DNA of 64,000 bases from Microvirga ossetica (GTDB lineage Bacteria; Pseudomonadota; Alphaproteobacteria; Rhizobiales; Beijerinckiaceae): assembly GCF_002741015.1 (NCBI RefSeq), contig NZ_CP016616.1, positions 1 through 64,000 of the forward strand, read 5' to 3'. Of this stretch, positions 42,901 to 51,114 are shown piece by piece. The translations under genes and the position numbers were made by a program. Each line of letters begins with the position of its first letter. The stretch's first letter is position 1. The notes below the pieces were generated by a model, which worked only from the letters and a program-made list of their open reading frames with translations, made no database searches and was not told the origin of the DNA.

Positions 42901-45485
42901 AGGATCGGCGCGTCGGCAACGGCCTCGACCGAGACCTGGAAGTCCGCGCGCGTGGTCGCCGTCGAGCCGTTCGAAGTCTCCCGCGCCTGGGCCACCAGGG
43001 TCAGAGGCATGGTGCCGCTCCAGTCGGCAGGCGGCGTCAGCTTGAGACCGGCGAGCTGCGCCGGCGACACGGACCACGTGCCATCGCCGTTATCGGTGCC
43101 GGCGGAGAGGCGCGTTCCAGGCGCCAGTCCCTCGATCGTCACCGACAGCACCTCGGAACTGTCCGTATCGGTCAGCAGCGCCGAGAGGTCGAGTGCAATC
43201 GCCTGATCCTCCTGCCCCGCTGCATCACGCACCGTGACAGTGGGAGCGTCGGCGACAGCCTCCACCGCCACCTGGAACGGCAAGTTCGTCGTGGCGGTGA
43301 TGCCGTTCGAACTCACGGAATTGGCCTGAAGGGTCAGGTTGATCGTGCCTGAGAAATTCGACGGTGGAAGAATCGAGAGGTTGGGGAGATCGTTGGGATC
43401 GACATTCCAGCTGCCGTCCGGCGCGCGGCTGCCATGCGAGAGCGACGCGCCCGCCGGAACGCCGAGAATCGTGATCGACAGGACCTCCGAACCGTCGGTG
43501 CCGGTCAGGGATGCGGAGAGATTGAGCGCAATGGACTCGTTCTCTCGCCCTGCCGCATCGTGCGTGATCACCACGGGCGCATCGGAGATGTCGTCCACGA
43601 CGACCCGGAAATCGACGTTCCGCGTTGCTGTCGAGCCGTTCGACGTCTCGCGGGCAGTCGCCCGGAGCGTCAGATCGATCGTTCCGGCGAAATCAACTGG
43701 CGGCGTGATGGACAGATGCGCCAGATCGGCGGGAGGGACGCTCCAGCTGCCGTCCGGCTGGCGGATGCCGTGCGAGAGGGTCGCGCCGTCCGGCACGCCC
43801 AGGATGCTGACCGAAAGGATTTCCGATCCGTCGCTGTCGATCAGAGCGGCCGAGAGATTCAGCACAATCGGCTGATCCTCATCCCCCGCAACGTCGCTTG
43901 CGGAAACCGCGGGCGCGTCGGCAACGGCGTCTACCGTCACTCGATGCGTCCCGGTCACGACCCGGCTGACGCTCATCCCGTTTCCGCTGTCGGTCAGGGT
44001 CACTGTCAGGGTCAGCGTGAAATCGGCATCGCTGTGCTCCGTCGGGCGTACGCTTACGAGCCCGCCGCGCAGATCCACCGTCGCGACCTGCCACAAGCCG
44101 GGCGCGATTTCGGTGCCGCGGCTGAGCGAGGCACCCGCCGGCACGCCTGCAACCTGCGTGAATTCGGACCACGTCTCCGAGCCGTCCATGTCCGGCGTCA
44201 GGAAGGCCGGCTGAATCAGAATCGAGGTATCCTCTGGTCCCTGGCTTGCACCACTGACGCTGCCGGCATCGACCGCCGGGTCTAGGCTCACCACGAAGGA
44301 AGCCGAGGTTCGGGCGCTCGGAACGCCCGCCTCGCTCTCGGTGGCGATCGCCGTGAGCGTGAGGGTGAACTGTCCCGACATGTGGGCCGGCGGGGTCAGC
44401 GTCAGCCCTTCGAGCTGTGCGGGCGTGAGCGCCCAGCGCCCTCCGCCAAGGGAGGTGCCGGCGCTGAGCGTCGCTCCGACAGGAACGCCAGAGATCACGA
44501 AGCTGAGGCTCTCCGAACCGTCCGTATCGCGCAGGGCGCCGCCGAGGCCCGCGAGGCTCACGACCCTGTCCTCCTTGCCATGGGCATCGGCGACCGTCAC
44601 GCCCGGTGCATCGGCGACGGCGTGGACCTGCACCTGAAACGTCACTTCGGACGGAGACATCGCGCCGTTGGATTCCTGCGACGTGGCGCGCAGGGTGAGG
44701 TTAAATTTGCCGGAAAAGTTCTCCGGCGGAACGATCGCGAGGTCGGGCAGATCGGCGGGAGAGACGCTCCAGCTGCCGTCGGACTGGCGCGTGCCGTGGG
44801 TGAGAGAAGCCCCTTCGGGAACACCGAAGATCTTGATCGTCAGCAGCTCCGAGCCATCGGTGTCGGCGAGGATCGCGGACAGATTCAGAGCGATCGGCCG
44901 ATCCTCCTGCCCCTCCGCATTGTACGCCTGAACCAGCGGCGCATCGGCGGTGACGTCCTGCGGCTCTTCAGCAGGCGGCTCGTCGGCAGGCCGCTGCGGA
45001 ATGACGATCTGGTGGTCCGGACGATCGGTGCCGGCATTCACGACCTCCGGGGCGAAGGCCACAGCCACGGCGGTGTCAGGCACATAGCTCGACGAGCCCG
45101 AGGAAATGACAGCCTTCGGTGCAAGCGACGACCGGGGTGCTGCAGGTGCCGTCACCCTCACATCGTCGGGCAGCGCCACACCGATCACCGCAGGATTATC
45201 GTTCGATGGTGTGAGATCCGATGCGCTCGACGGTGCTTCATCACGTGGTGCGGTCTGGTCTGTCGCTTCTATCCCGATCTCATGAGGCCTGACGGAGGCG
45301 TTGCCGGAGGGCGCTCCCGGTACCATGCCGAAGGCTGTAACTGCTTCGGTCCCGCCGACGAGATTGCCGCTGGCTCCTCCGTCGCCGGTCGGAAGCATGC
45401 GCTGCACGGCGCGCAGGGCGCGCAATGCTTCCTCGTCGACAACGCTGGCATCGAAGGGAATGGTGAGATCGGGCTGCTGGCTCAT
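36996..45485 (-). CDS. Giant type I-secreted repeat adhesin
   Basis: This 2,829-residue protein is mainly about 21 tandem Ig/cadherin-like repeats of 95-110 residues. A typical unit has an EDxxIALNLSA start, a DxDGSE calcium-type loop, a GVPxGAxLSxGT turn and an FSGTxxLTL strand, often joined by AVADAP. The N-terminal 170 residues are low-complexity and lack a Sec signal, as expected for type I substrates. The C-terminal part has a distinct VEAGTHHAQAIGG...GGATITLSGAQPGD domain and an acidic tail without RTX nonapeptides. It is the last gene of the operon encoding its exporter. Likely role: surface adhesion or biofilm; the ligand is unknown. Confidence 0.85.
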   Translation of the reverse strand: MSQQPDLTIPFDASVVDEEALRALRAVQRMLPTGDGGASGNLVGGTEAVTAFGMVPGAPSGNASVRPHEIGIEATDQTAPRDEAPSSASDLTPSNDNPAVIGVALPDDVRVTAPAAPRSSLAPKAVISSGSSSYVPDTAVAVAFAPEVVNAGTDRPDHQIVIPQRPADEPPAEEPQDVTADAPLVQAYNAEGQEDRPIALNLSAILADTDGSELLTIKIFGVPEGASLTHGTRQSDGSWSVSPADLPDLAIVPPENFSGKFNLTLRATSQESNGAMSPSEVTFQVQVHAVADAPGVTVADAHGKEDRVVSLAGLGGALRDTDGSESLSFVISGVPVGATLSAGTSLGGGRWALTPAQLEGLTLTPPAHMSGQFTLTLTAIATESEAGVPSARTSASFVVSLDPAVDAGSVSGASQGPEDTSILIQPAFLTPDMDGSETWSEFTQVAGVPAGASLSRGTEIAPGLWQVATVDLRGGLVSVRPTEHSDADFTLTLTVTLTDSGNGMSVSRVVTGTHRVTVDAVADAPAVSASDVAGDEDQPIVLNLSAALIDSDGSEILSVSILGVPDGATLSHGIRQPDGSWSVPPADLAHLSITPPVDFAGTIDLTLRATARETSNGSTATRNVDFRVVVDDISDAPVVITHDAAGRENESIALNLSASLTGTDGSEVLSITILGVPAGASLSHGSRAPDGSWNVDPNDLPNLSILPPSNFSGTINLTLQANSVSSNGITATTNLPFQVAVEAVADAPTVTVRDAAGQEDQAIALDLSALLTDTDSSEVLSVTIEGLAPGTRLSAGTDNGDGTWSVSPAQLAGLKLTPPADWSGTMPLTLVAQARETSNGSTATTRADFQVSVEAVADAPILVVHDVRGSEDTAIALDLSAALKDQDGSELLSVSIFGVPSDVSLSHGTRQPDGSWRVSPSDLAHLKLTPAHDFSGPLDLRIEATARESNGDAETSRADFRVQVGAVADTPDVTVANFSGREDEPVALTGLGGALRDIDGSESLSFLLTVPPGATLNAGIKQADGSWLLTSAQLTGLVLTPPPHGSGRFELTLTAVATESEAGVPSARNATTFTVNLDPVLDAGTITGSAAGNEDSWITISPTFDTPDKDNSETWSEFTRVSGVPSGATLNRGTMVEPGVWSVPTGDLRTGQVKIKPPAHSDEDFTLTFTATLQDTGNGKTVSGEVTGTSRVTVNAVADAPSVTAVSVSGNEDTEIPLNLSASLVDRDGSETLAVRIYGVPADATLTRGTLQSDGSWLVRTEDLPQLSLKPPVDFSGTLDLKIRATATESSNGSKASTELSFQVKAEAVADAPGLRVNHSVGDEDTAIPLNMAAWTTDRDGSEKIVGFRIAGIPDGAVVRAGSVVLVRAADGSVLVDPAQVNGLTITPPAHSDKDFTLKVSAISAEPNGSTAERQPLDLRVTVRAVADAPVMDVTGATGFEDTPIALNLTATLPDADGSETLSFVISGIPEGAVLSHGTYRGPGIWSLTAEEARQATLLPPPNFSGTIELRVTAVTQEADGGDQAKTPVLFPVNVVAVVDTPAVGGLDGHSGNWGTIGGTEDQPIALRLDPGLGDSDNSEKVVGDILIGNVPNGAVLKLADGTILAADANGIYRIPATQMTGVTLTMPHDSDRAATLTVEMTIEDTGGIRTPIGGHMVVDPAGDADTPVLTLTESTGAGHNSIDPDDGLIPLHITATPGDTDGSESLYMWVRDVPAGAVLSAGIPAGDGVWLVPVEALPDLSIRPPAGYSGSFDLKITAVAVEREGDQSHRTEEVTVTVTTPSGGGNGGEGDGSGTVPGGAPIAQTPTLVVADSGTVEDRSVQLSIAAGTSDTDNGRETLGIRIEGVPAGASLSVGVRDPLNGTWVLRPDQLAHVSLVPPADFSGTITLRVTAVSTEATASETTTTSDLNVTVSAVADSAVISAAPPAGVEDVAVLLNLTVGVSDKDGSESVAAVVISGLPAGSRLEGDGITDLGNGRWSVDPAHLGSLQFVPPANKYGTYSLTIEATTREASNGDTLATSRTIAISVAPSADAPIVTVHDATGNEDGKIALNLSASLTDADGSEVLSVVIEGLPEGARLSAGLNNGDGSWTLTPSQLAGLTVTPPADWSGTMALTMLAHSRETSNGSVKTTRETFEVHADATADAPVVSARDAAGREDEPIGLNLSAVLTDRDGSETLSVVISGMPAGASLSHGTRQPDGSWLVSPSDLPSLSVTPPQNFSGSFSLTLRATSRETNSETATSEATFRVHVDAVADAPSVTVVNFSGREDTSIRLTGLGGALIDTDGSESLSFVLSGLPAGASLSAGTKQADGSWLLTPAQLSGVTFIPPAQASGSFTLTLTGIAAESAGGSTARTSVDFTVSLDPVADSGTIAGASAGAEDTSILLKPTFTLLDTDGSETWSDFTQVSGLPQGASLNLGTELSPGLWQVATADLRAGLVTLRPAENSDADFTLTLKATITDTGNGTSVSREITGTHTVSVSAVADAPTTVAGDAAGLEDHAVALNLSASLVDTVGSETLTVSILGVPDGFMLSHGTAVGGGTWTVPAASLSGLQLMPPQDWNGTLNLTLQATSKEAAGQTATTTTPFSVTAEAVNDAPELALASPNHVEAGTHHAQAIGGAAAEDIDSSHLGGATITLSGAQPGDRLDVEGFVLHEDNGRTMIGDTGIEIVGGGYAAGTGTLTLSGHATPEIYASVLEALVLESSDASGLAAGSRSIGVVLVDSEGAASLERSVDVVVDDVAHASGLAAPMGASGTIQDLAGSDILLLMADGATDPSHGAGAAWTEQVDAGDAAASGAHPVPDLDQPAADHIQPLDDFQADASRVQWS

Positions 45486-45497
45486 GGGCTGGGATCC

Positions 45498-46943
45498 TCA
45501 GCGCTCATGGAAGGAGGCTGCCATCGCCGAGTAGATCGGCTTCAGCAGATATTGCAGCACCGTCTTGGTGCCGGTAGTGATGTCGGCCTGGACGGTCATA
45601 CCGGCCACGAGCTGCGCATAACGCGGGTCGTGGCCCACATGCTGCTGCTTGAGTACGATCCGGGCGCGATAGTGCGGCTGGCGTTGCTCGTCGAGGAAGG
45701 TGCCGGCGGAGACCCGCTCGACCATTCCTTCGACGGAACCGAAGCGCGCATAGTCGAAGGCCTGCACCTTCACATGAACGGGCTGTCCGGCTTCGATGAA
45801 GCCGATATCCCGCGGCATGAGACGCACATCCGCCACCAGCGATGCATCCTGCGGCATGATCTCGGCCACGAGCCCGCCTGGAGGCAGCACGGTGCCGGGA
45901 CGATGAACCGCAAGTCCGCGCAGGACACCGTCGATGGGCGCACGCAGCACGGTGCGATCCGCACGATCCTCGAGCTTGCGGACGAGTTCCGTGGTCTCCG
46001 CGACCTCGAGGGCGACGCGGGCCGCTTCCTGGCGTGCCTCGTCCACTGCTGCGGACTGCACCTCGACGATCCGCGCCTCCGCCTCGGCGAGGCTTCGCAA
46101 TGCGGTGGCGTGTTGGCCGCTCAGGCGCTCGTGCTCGGCCTTGGCGTTCATGAACAGCCGCTGCGCCTCCAATACGGCGAGACGCGTGGTCAGGCCGTTG
46201 CGCGCGAGCTCCTCGCGAATGCCGAGCTCCTTGGAATGCAGCGCCGTCTGCTCCTGCAGGGACGAAATCTGACCTGACAGCGTCGCGAGATCGCCGCGCC
46301 GCTGCGCAACCTGCTCCTGCAGAACCGAGATACGGTCGGCGAGCGCCCGCATGCGCGCTGTCAGGGCGGCTCGCTGCGGCTCGGCGAAGGTGCTGGTTGT
46401 GAGGAGCGGTGCCACCTGCGTCCCGCCCGTCGCGTCCGCGACCATACCGGCCGTGGGAATCTGGCGGCCGCGCAGCTCCATGGCGATGAGGTTTCCATTC
46501 GCTGCGGCGGCGAGGCGCTGGGCCTGAAGCTGCAGGGATTCGAGCCGGAGCCGGGCCTGCGACAGCTCGGACTGTGCGGCCGCATCGTTCATGCGCAGAA
46601 GAGGCTGCCCCGCCTCGATCTGCTCGCCTTCGTTCACCAGCACTTCCGCAACGATGCCGCCTTCGAGATGCTGCACCGGAGCGGGCGCAACCGCCGGCGA
46701 GATTTCGCCGACGCTGACGGCGACCTCCGGCACTTGGGTCAAGGCTGCCCAGGTCAGGGTCGATGCCACCAGCAGACCGGTGCCTAGGACGACGGCGCGC
46801 TCCAATCCGTGAACGCGCAGTTCCTCCAGGGCGAGCACGTGGCTGTCCGGGCGCGGCTGGCGGCTGGCGCGCGGCAGGATCCGTCGCTCGATCGTTGCGG
46901 GCAGGATCTCGCCGTTGACGGCAGGGTTGGCGGTTTTGCTCAT
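45498..46943 (-). CDS. HlyD-family type I secretion adaptor
   Basis: This 481-residue periplasmic adaptor has a short cytoplasmic N-terminus, one membrane span near residues 50-72 (AVVLGTGLLVASTLTWAALTQV) and a lipoyl half (VQHLEGGIVAEVLVNEGEQIEAGQPLLRMN). A long coiled-coil hairpin of about 200 residues follows, then a beta-barrel (RAPIDGVLRGLAVHRPGTVLPPG). It would link the ABC exporter to an outer-membrane TolC-like channel, which is not in this window. Start at MSKTANPAV: its ATG overlaps the stop of the upstream ABC gene by one base, whereas the longer frame lies inside that gene. Confidence 0.93.
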   Translation of the reverse strand: MSKTANPAVNGEILPATIERRILPRASRQPRPDSHVLALEELRVHGLERAVVLGTGLLVASTLTWAALTQVPEVAVSVGEISPAVAPAPVQHLEGGIVAEVLVNEGEQIEAGQPLLRMNDAAAQSELSQARLRLESLQLQAQRLAAAANGNLIAMELRGRQIPTAGMVADATGGTQVAPLLTTSTFAEPQRAALTARMRALADRISVLQEQVAQRRGDLATLSGQISSLQEQTALHSKELGIREELARNGLTTRLAVLEAQRLFMNAKAEHERLSGQHATALRSLAEAEARIVEVQSAAVDEARQEAARVALEVAETTELVRKLEDRADRTVLRAPIDGVLRGLAVHRPGTVLPPGGLVAEIMPQDASLVADVRLMPRDIGFIEAGQPVHVKVQAFDYARFGSVEGMVERVSAGTFLDEQRQPHYRARIVLKQQHVGHDPRYAQLVAGMTVQADITTGTKTVLQYLLKPIYSAMAASFHER

Positions 46944-49126
46944 CAGGCAACCTTCGAGCTGTTGGCGGCAGCGACGTTCGCGAAGGCGGCATTGGCCAGC
47001 GGGACGCCGATGGATGTTCTGGTGGGACGCGGCCCGGTCGGGGCGCCCTGCTGCTCGAGTTCCTCGACCTGTCCGTCCCGCACGCGCAGCACGCGGTCGG
47101 CCAGGCGGATATGGCTCGGGCGATGCGTCGCCATGAGGATGGTGCAGCGGCCGCGGTGCGCGGCAATGACGTCCGTGAAGGCTTTCGCGCATGCATCGTC
47201 GAGCCCGGCCACGGGCTCGTCGAGCAGCAGGATCGGGGCATCGCGCAGCAAGGCGCCGGCAAGCGCGATCCGCTGCAGGATGCTGCGCGGGAGCCGGCCG
47301 CTCTGATTGTCGCCGACGCGGGTGTCGAAGCCCTGCGGAAGCGCCTCGATGGTCTCGAGAACGCCGGCTTCCGCCGCCGCCTCACGCAATTCCGCGTCCG
47401 AAGCGCTCGGGCGGGCAAGACGGAGGTTCTGAGCGACCGTTCCGTAGAGCAGTCCCGGCGATTGCGGCACCCAGCCGATGCTGCGCCGGAGCACGGCGGG
47501 ATTGAAGGACCGGACATCGTGTCCGTCGATCCGGACCAATCCGCCCTGCGGCCGGTAGAGGCCCGCGATGAGCAGCAGCAGGGTCGACTTGCCGGTTCCC
47601 TCCGCGCCAGTGACGGCGACAACCTGACCGGGCTGGATCGCGAAGCTGGCACCGGCCAGCACGGGCTCCGCCTGCGGCATGTAGCGCAGCGTGACGCGCT
47701 GGAAGACGATGGCGCCCTGCTCCGGCGGCGCCATGCGCGCCTCCAGCGGTGGCGGACGCTCCGTCTCGAGCGCCATCAATCCGTCAACCTGACGGATCGA
47801 CGCCTGGGTCTGTTCCCACCGGGACAGCATGATGAAGCCGGTCTGCATGGGGCCGAGGACGCGCCAGATCAGCATCATGCCGGCGATCAGAGCGCCGGCC
47901 GTCATGGCACCGGCGAGGACCGAAAGCACGCCCATGACGACGGCTGCCAGCCCGGAGAGGGTCACGAGCGCCTGACTGGCGGCCAGAACCGAACCGGAGA
48001 GCGTGCCGACCCGCGCCGAAGCGATGGCAGCCGCAGCCGATGCGCCGGCATAGCGCTCGATCCACCGCTCCTCGGCACCGGCGAGCTTCAGGGTCCGTAC
48101 GGTTTCGAGCGCTTCGACCGCCAGGGCTTCCCGCGCCTGATTGGCGCGTGCCGCCTGCTCGATCGCCAGCCGCATCGATCCCCGCGAAACCAGGTAGAGG
48201 ATGACGAAGCCCAAAGCCGTTCCCACCGGAACGACGGCGATCCAGCCGCCCAGCACCACCATGAGCACGACGACGAGCACGGTGAACGGCATATCGAGCA
48301 GAGCAACGGCGAAACTGCCGGTTAGGAATTCGCGGATGGCAGCGAAATCGCGCAGCCGCGACACCTGCGATGCGGTGCCGGCGCGTTCCACGAGAGCGGT
48401 CGGGAGCGACATCAGCTGCGTGAAGACCGAGCTCGGTACCAGCCGGTCGAGCCGTTCGGCAATGCGCAGCAGCGCACGCTGGCGGGTGGCGCGGAAGGCG
48501 ACTTCCAGCAGGATGGCCGCAAGGACCCCGGCAACGAGCATGGGCAGCGTGCGCGGGCTATAGCCGGCAATCACGGTGTCGAACACCGCCATGGTGAAGA
48601 TCGGCACCGCCAATCCCAGCACCGCCATCAACCCGCTGAGGCAGAGCAACCCCGGCAGATCGCCGCGAAAGCGCTGTGCGATTCCGCCGAACCAGTTCTG
48701 ACGGGACGAGCCGGCACTCGTATCGATCACCATCAGGGTGCCGCGCAGCGTTTCGGCAGCGCAGGGCGTCACCTCGCCCGTGCCGCCGTCCAGCACCAGA
48801 ATCTGCCCGGCCTCATCGCGATAAACGACGGCCGCTGCCTCGCCCCGCGTCAGCAGGATGGCCGGCAAGCGGCGGGGATCCAGAGAGCCCCGGCGCAGCC
48901 GCTCCATCCGGGTCGGATAGCCCAGGACGGCGAGCGTGTTGCGCAGATCCGTGAGATCAATGTCCGGCTTGGCGTGCGGAAGCGCGGCGAGCAGGTCGTC
49001 CACACCGCCCGACCAATCCATCAGCCACAGCATGGCCGAGAGGCAACGGCTCAGATCCGACGGAGCCACAAGGTTTTCGGGCAACTCCAGCGGAGCGCGC
49101 AGGTGTTCCGTTATGAGCATGTTCAC
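46943..49126 (-). CDS. Type I secretion ABC transporter B (full ATPase, C39-like N-terminus)
   Basis: This 727-residue half-transporter has an N-terminal region of about 140 residues resembling a C39 peptidase-like domain but without its catalytic Cys, as in LapB/HlyB exporters. Six membrane spans and an ATPase domain follow. Walker A GAEGTGKST (K near residue 513) and Walker B LLLDEPVAGLD are intact, but the signature is degenerate (QSGRLPRSILQR instead of LSGGQ). Its start overlaps the end of the other ABC gene (ATGA-type overlap), so the two are coupled. It probably pairs with the 565-residue ABC protein as a heterodimer. Confidence 0.92.
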   Translation of the reverse strand: MNMLITEHLRAPLELPENLVAPSDLSRCLSAMLWLMDWSGGVDDLLAALPHAKPDIDLTDLRNTLAVLGYPTRMERLRRGSLDPRRLPAILLTRGEAAAVVYRDEAGQILVLDGGTGEVTPCAAETLRGTLMVIDTSAGSSRQNWFGGIAQRFRGDLPGLLCLSGLMAVLGLAVPIFTMAVFDTVIAGYSPRTLPMLVAGVLAAILLEVAFRATRQRALLRIAERLDRLVPSSVFTQLMSLPTALVERAGTASQVSRLRDFAAIREFLTGSFAVALLDMPFTVLVVVLMVVLGGWIAVVPVGTALGFVILYLVSRGSMRLAIEQAARANQAREALAVEALETVRTLKLAGAEERWIERYAGASAAAAIASARVGTLSGSVLAASQALVTLSGLAAVVMGVLSVLAGAMTAGALIAGMMLIWRVLGPMQTGFIMLSRWEQTQASIRQVDGLMALETERPPPLEARMAPPEQGAIVFQRVTLRYMPQAEPVLAGASFAIQPGQVVAVTGAEGTGKSTLLLLIAGLYRPQGGLVRIDGHDVRSFNPAVLRRSIGWVPQSPGLLYGTVAQNLRLARPSASDAELREAAAEAGVLETIEALPQGFDTRVGDNQSGRLPRSILQRIALAGALLRDAPILLLDEPVAGLDDACAKAFTDVIAAHRGRCTILMATHRPSHIRLADRVLRVRDGQVEELEQQGAPTGPRPTRTSIGVPLANAAFANVAAANSSKVA

Positions 49127-50820
49127 GACACGCGCTCCAATCCTCCGTCGCGGATCGCATAGACCCGATCGGCGATGTTCAGAGTGGAGGGCCTGTGCGT
49201 GACGTTGATCACTGTCACCCTGCCCCGAAGCTCCGCCAGGAGCCGGGCCAGGCGCGCATCGCTGTCGCCGTCGATCTGCGAGGTGATATCGTCGAGGAGA
49301 AGGATGCGCGGCTCCTCGACAAGCGCGCGGACGACGCCGATGCGCTGGGCCGCACCGCGCGGCAGCGGCGTCGCCGCGACGCCGACCTGCGTATGCCAGC
49401 CGCCCGGCAGGGCGCTGGCGACCTGGTCGAGCCCGAGCTCCGTCGCAAGGTGCAGAGCGAGAGCTTCCCGCTGCGGCTGGTGCATCGTCATGTTCTGCAA
49501 CAGCGTGCCGCGCACCAGCGCCGGATCCGGCGGCACCAGGGCCACGAGCCGGCGGGCGGGACAGACATCGACTTGCGCAAGATCCTGCCCATCGATCCGG
49601 ACATGGCCTTCATTTGCCTGCAGATCGCCGGCGATCAGCCGCAGCAGCGCCGAGCGTCCGGAACCGTTGGGGCCGGTGATGCCGACGATCTCGCCCGGCT
49701 TCGCTTCGAGCGCCAGTCCATCGAAGAGCCACTCGGCATAGCGCGGGTTCCTGAACCGGACATTCTCCAGCACGATGTGACCTTCCCGCACCTGCAGCAC
49801 GGGGCGACCGGCACGACGCTCCTGCGGAAGGGCGCCGATCTCGGCCACCCGGCGGCGGCTTTCCGCGAGCGACTGCAGGCGCGACCACAGGGCGACGCCT
49901 CCGAGCAGGGGCTGCATGGTACGTCCGACCAGCATGGTGCAGGCACCGAGGCCGCCGACGCTGAGCTGCCCGTTCAGCACCATGTGGCAGCCGAAGGACG
50001 CAACGCCGACCGTCGCGAATTGGGCGAACAGCATCCCCCCCTCCTGTCCTGCGGAGATGGTTTGCGCCAGCCTCCGCCGCAGTTGCGCCGAGCCGTTTTG
50101 CAGGCGCTCGTAGCGGCGCTCGAGCAGCGGCTCGGCGCCCAGGACCTTCATGGAGTGAATGCAGTTCAACGTGTCGAAGAGGAAGTTGAAGCGGCGCTCC
50201 TCGGCCATGGCGAGGTTATGGGCGGCGGAGCGGACGCGGCGTCCCGTCAGGGCCGCCAGCAATCCGATACTTCCGAGAAGAACCAGCGGCACCAGGACGA
50301 GCGGGCCTGCGAGGTACCAGATGCCGACCAGATAAAGCAGCGCGAAGGGCAGATCGAGCATGGCCTGCAGCGCCGGCCCAGACCACGCTTCGCGCAAGGA
50401 GCCGATGGCGGAAAGGCGCTCGGCATAATAGCCGTTGCCATGCGCTTCGAGCGCCGACAGTGGCGCGTTCAGCAGGCACTGCATCGCCTGACGGTGCGCC
50501 TGCGCCTCCGAGGTCGCGGCAATGCGGGAAAGGACGCGTCCGCGCACGTGCCGCAGCAGCGCCTCCAGCAGGATGGCGATCGCCACGATCGTTGCGAGCA
50601 CGGCCAGCGTGCCGACGGCCTTGTTGGGAAGAATCCGGTCATAGACCTGGAGCAGCGCAACCGGGAGAGCCAGCGCCAGCAGGGTGATGAGCAGCGTGGC
50701 CTCGAGAACGGGGATCATGAAGGCGATGCCGAAGCGGCCGATCAGCCCCCTGAACGGGCGTGTCAGCCACGGGCCGGCGGACATCGTCGATGTCGCGGAA
50801 AGAACGGCGGACCGATCCAT
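49123..50820 (-). CDS. Type I secretion ABC transporter A with degenerate ATP site
   Basis: This 565-residue ABC half-transporter has six membrane spans in residues about 30-320 and an ATPase domain without an N-terminal C39-like extension. The Walker A motif reads GPNGSGRSA, so the catalytic lysine is replaced by R389. The signature reads TPLPRGAAQR, and Walker B is RILLLDDITSQID with Asp instead of Glu. These changes suggest it binds ATP poorly and hydrolyses it weakly. It is the first gene of the operon and overlaps the second ABC gene. Single-protein homodimers are the rule in type I secretion. Confidence 0.9.
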   Translation of the reverse strand: MDRSAVLSATSTMSAGPWLTRPFRGLIGRFGIAFMIPVLEATLLITLLALALPVALLQVYDRILPNKAVGTLAVLATIVAIAILLEALLRHVRGRVLSRIAATSEAQAHRQAMQCLLNAPLSALEAHGNGYYAERLSAIGSLREAWSGPALQAMLDLPFALLYLVGIWYLAGPLVLVPLVLLGSIGLLAALTGRRVRSAAHNLAMAEERRFNFLFDTLNCIHSMKVLGAEPLLERRYERLQNGSAQLRRRLAQTISAGQEGGMLFAQFATVGVASFGCHMVLNGQLSVGGLGACTMLVGRTMQPLLGGVALWSRLQSLAESRRRVAEIGALPQERRAGRPVLQVREGHIVLENVRFRNPRYAEWLFDGLALEAKPGEIVGITGPNGSGRSALLRLIAGDLQANEGHVRIDGQDLAQVDVCPARRLVALVPPDPALVRGTLLQNMTMHQPQREALALHLATELGLDQVASALPGGWHTQVGVAATPLPRGAAQRIGVVRALVEEPRILLLDDITSQIDGDSDARLARLLAELRGRVTVINVTHRPSTLNIADRVYAIRDGGLERVS

Positions 50821-51114
50821 AACCCTACCATTGGCCTATCGGCCGCGGAGATATGAGGATGATGTGGTGAAATATACCGGGCTCTCACCGGTATGACGGA
50901 ACGGCATCATGCCCTTGGCCCAGCCTCACCGCGGTGAGCGTCCAATCCGCCATGGATATCAGCGTATCGATACCCCAGAATGTCGTAATATATTCTTAAA
51001 CGTCAACAGCGTGTCTTATACCCGCCACCATTAAACCCTTGGTAGAGTTAATAGTGGGAGCAGCAGACACCTTTGACGGCGGACAATTTCCTCCGCGGAA
51101 GATACGGCCGGCCG
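50821..51114. other. Promoter region of the secretion operon
   Basis: About 290 bases between the secretion operon (minus) and the end of the dioxygenase gene. It contains the inverted repeat at 50874-50894 and AT-rich patches around 50980-51050. No coding frame is supported. Confidence 0.45.
50874..50894. promoter_or_regulatory. Inverted repeat ATACCGG-N7-CCGGTAT, possible operator
   Basis: A perfect 7-base inverted repeat over 21 bases, about 55 bases upstream of the first secretion gene. Its size and symmetry fit a dimeric regulator, but no regulator gene lies nearby. Confidence 0.4.

Noticed and set aside
36996..45485. Tandem repeats suspected to be a CRISPR array
   Set aside because: The repeats are 285-330 bases, diverged and in one open reading frame, with no spacers or cas genes.
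45505..47652. A 715-codon minus frame overlapping HlyD and ABC genes
   Set aside because: Wrong frame relative to the clear HlyD and ABC proteins; composition is Arg/Ser/Pro-rich and lacks domains.
49195..50856. A 553-codon plus frame opposite ABC protein A
   Set aside because: Antisense to a gene with six membrane spans and an ATPase domain; no homology pattern seen.
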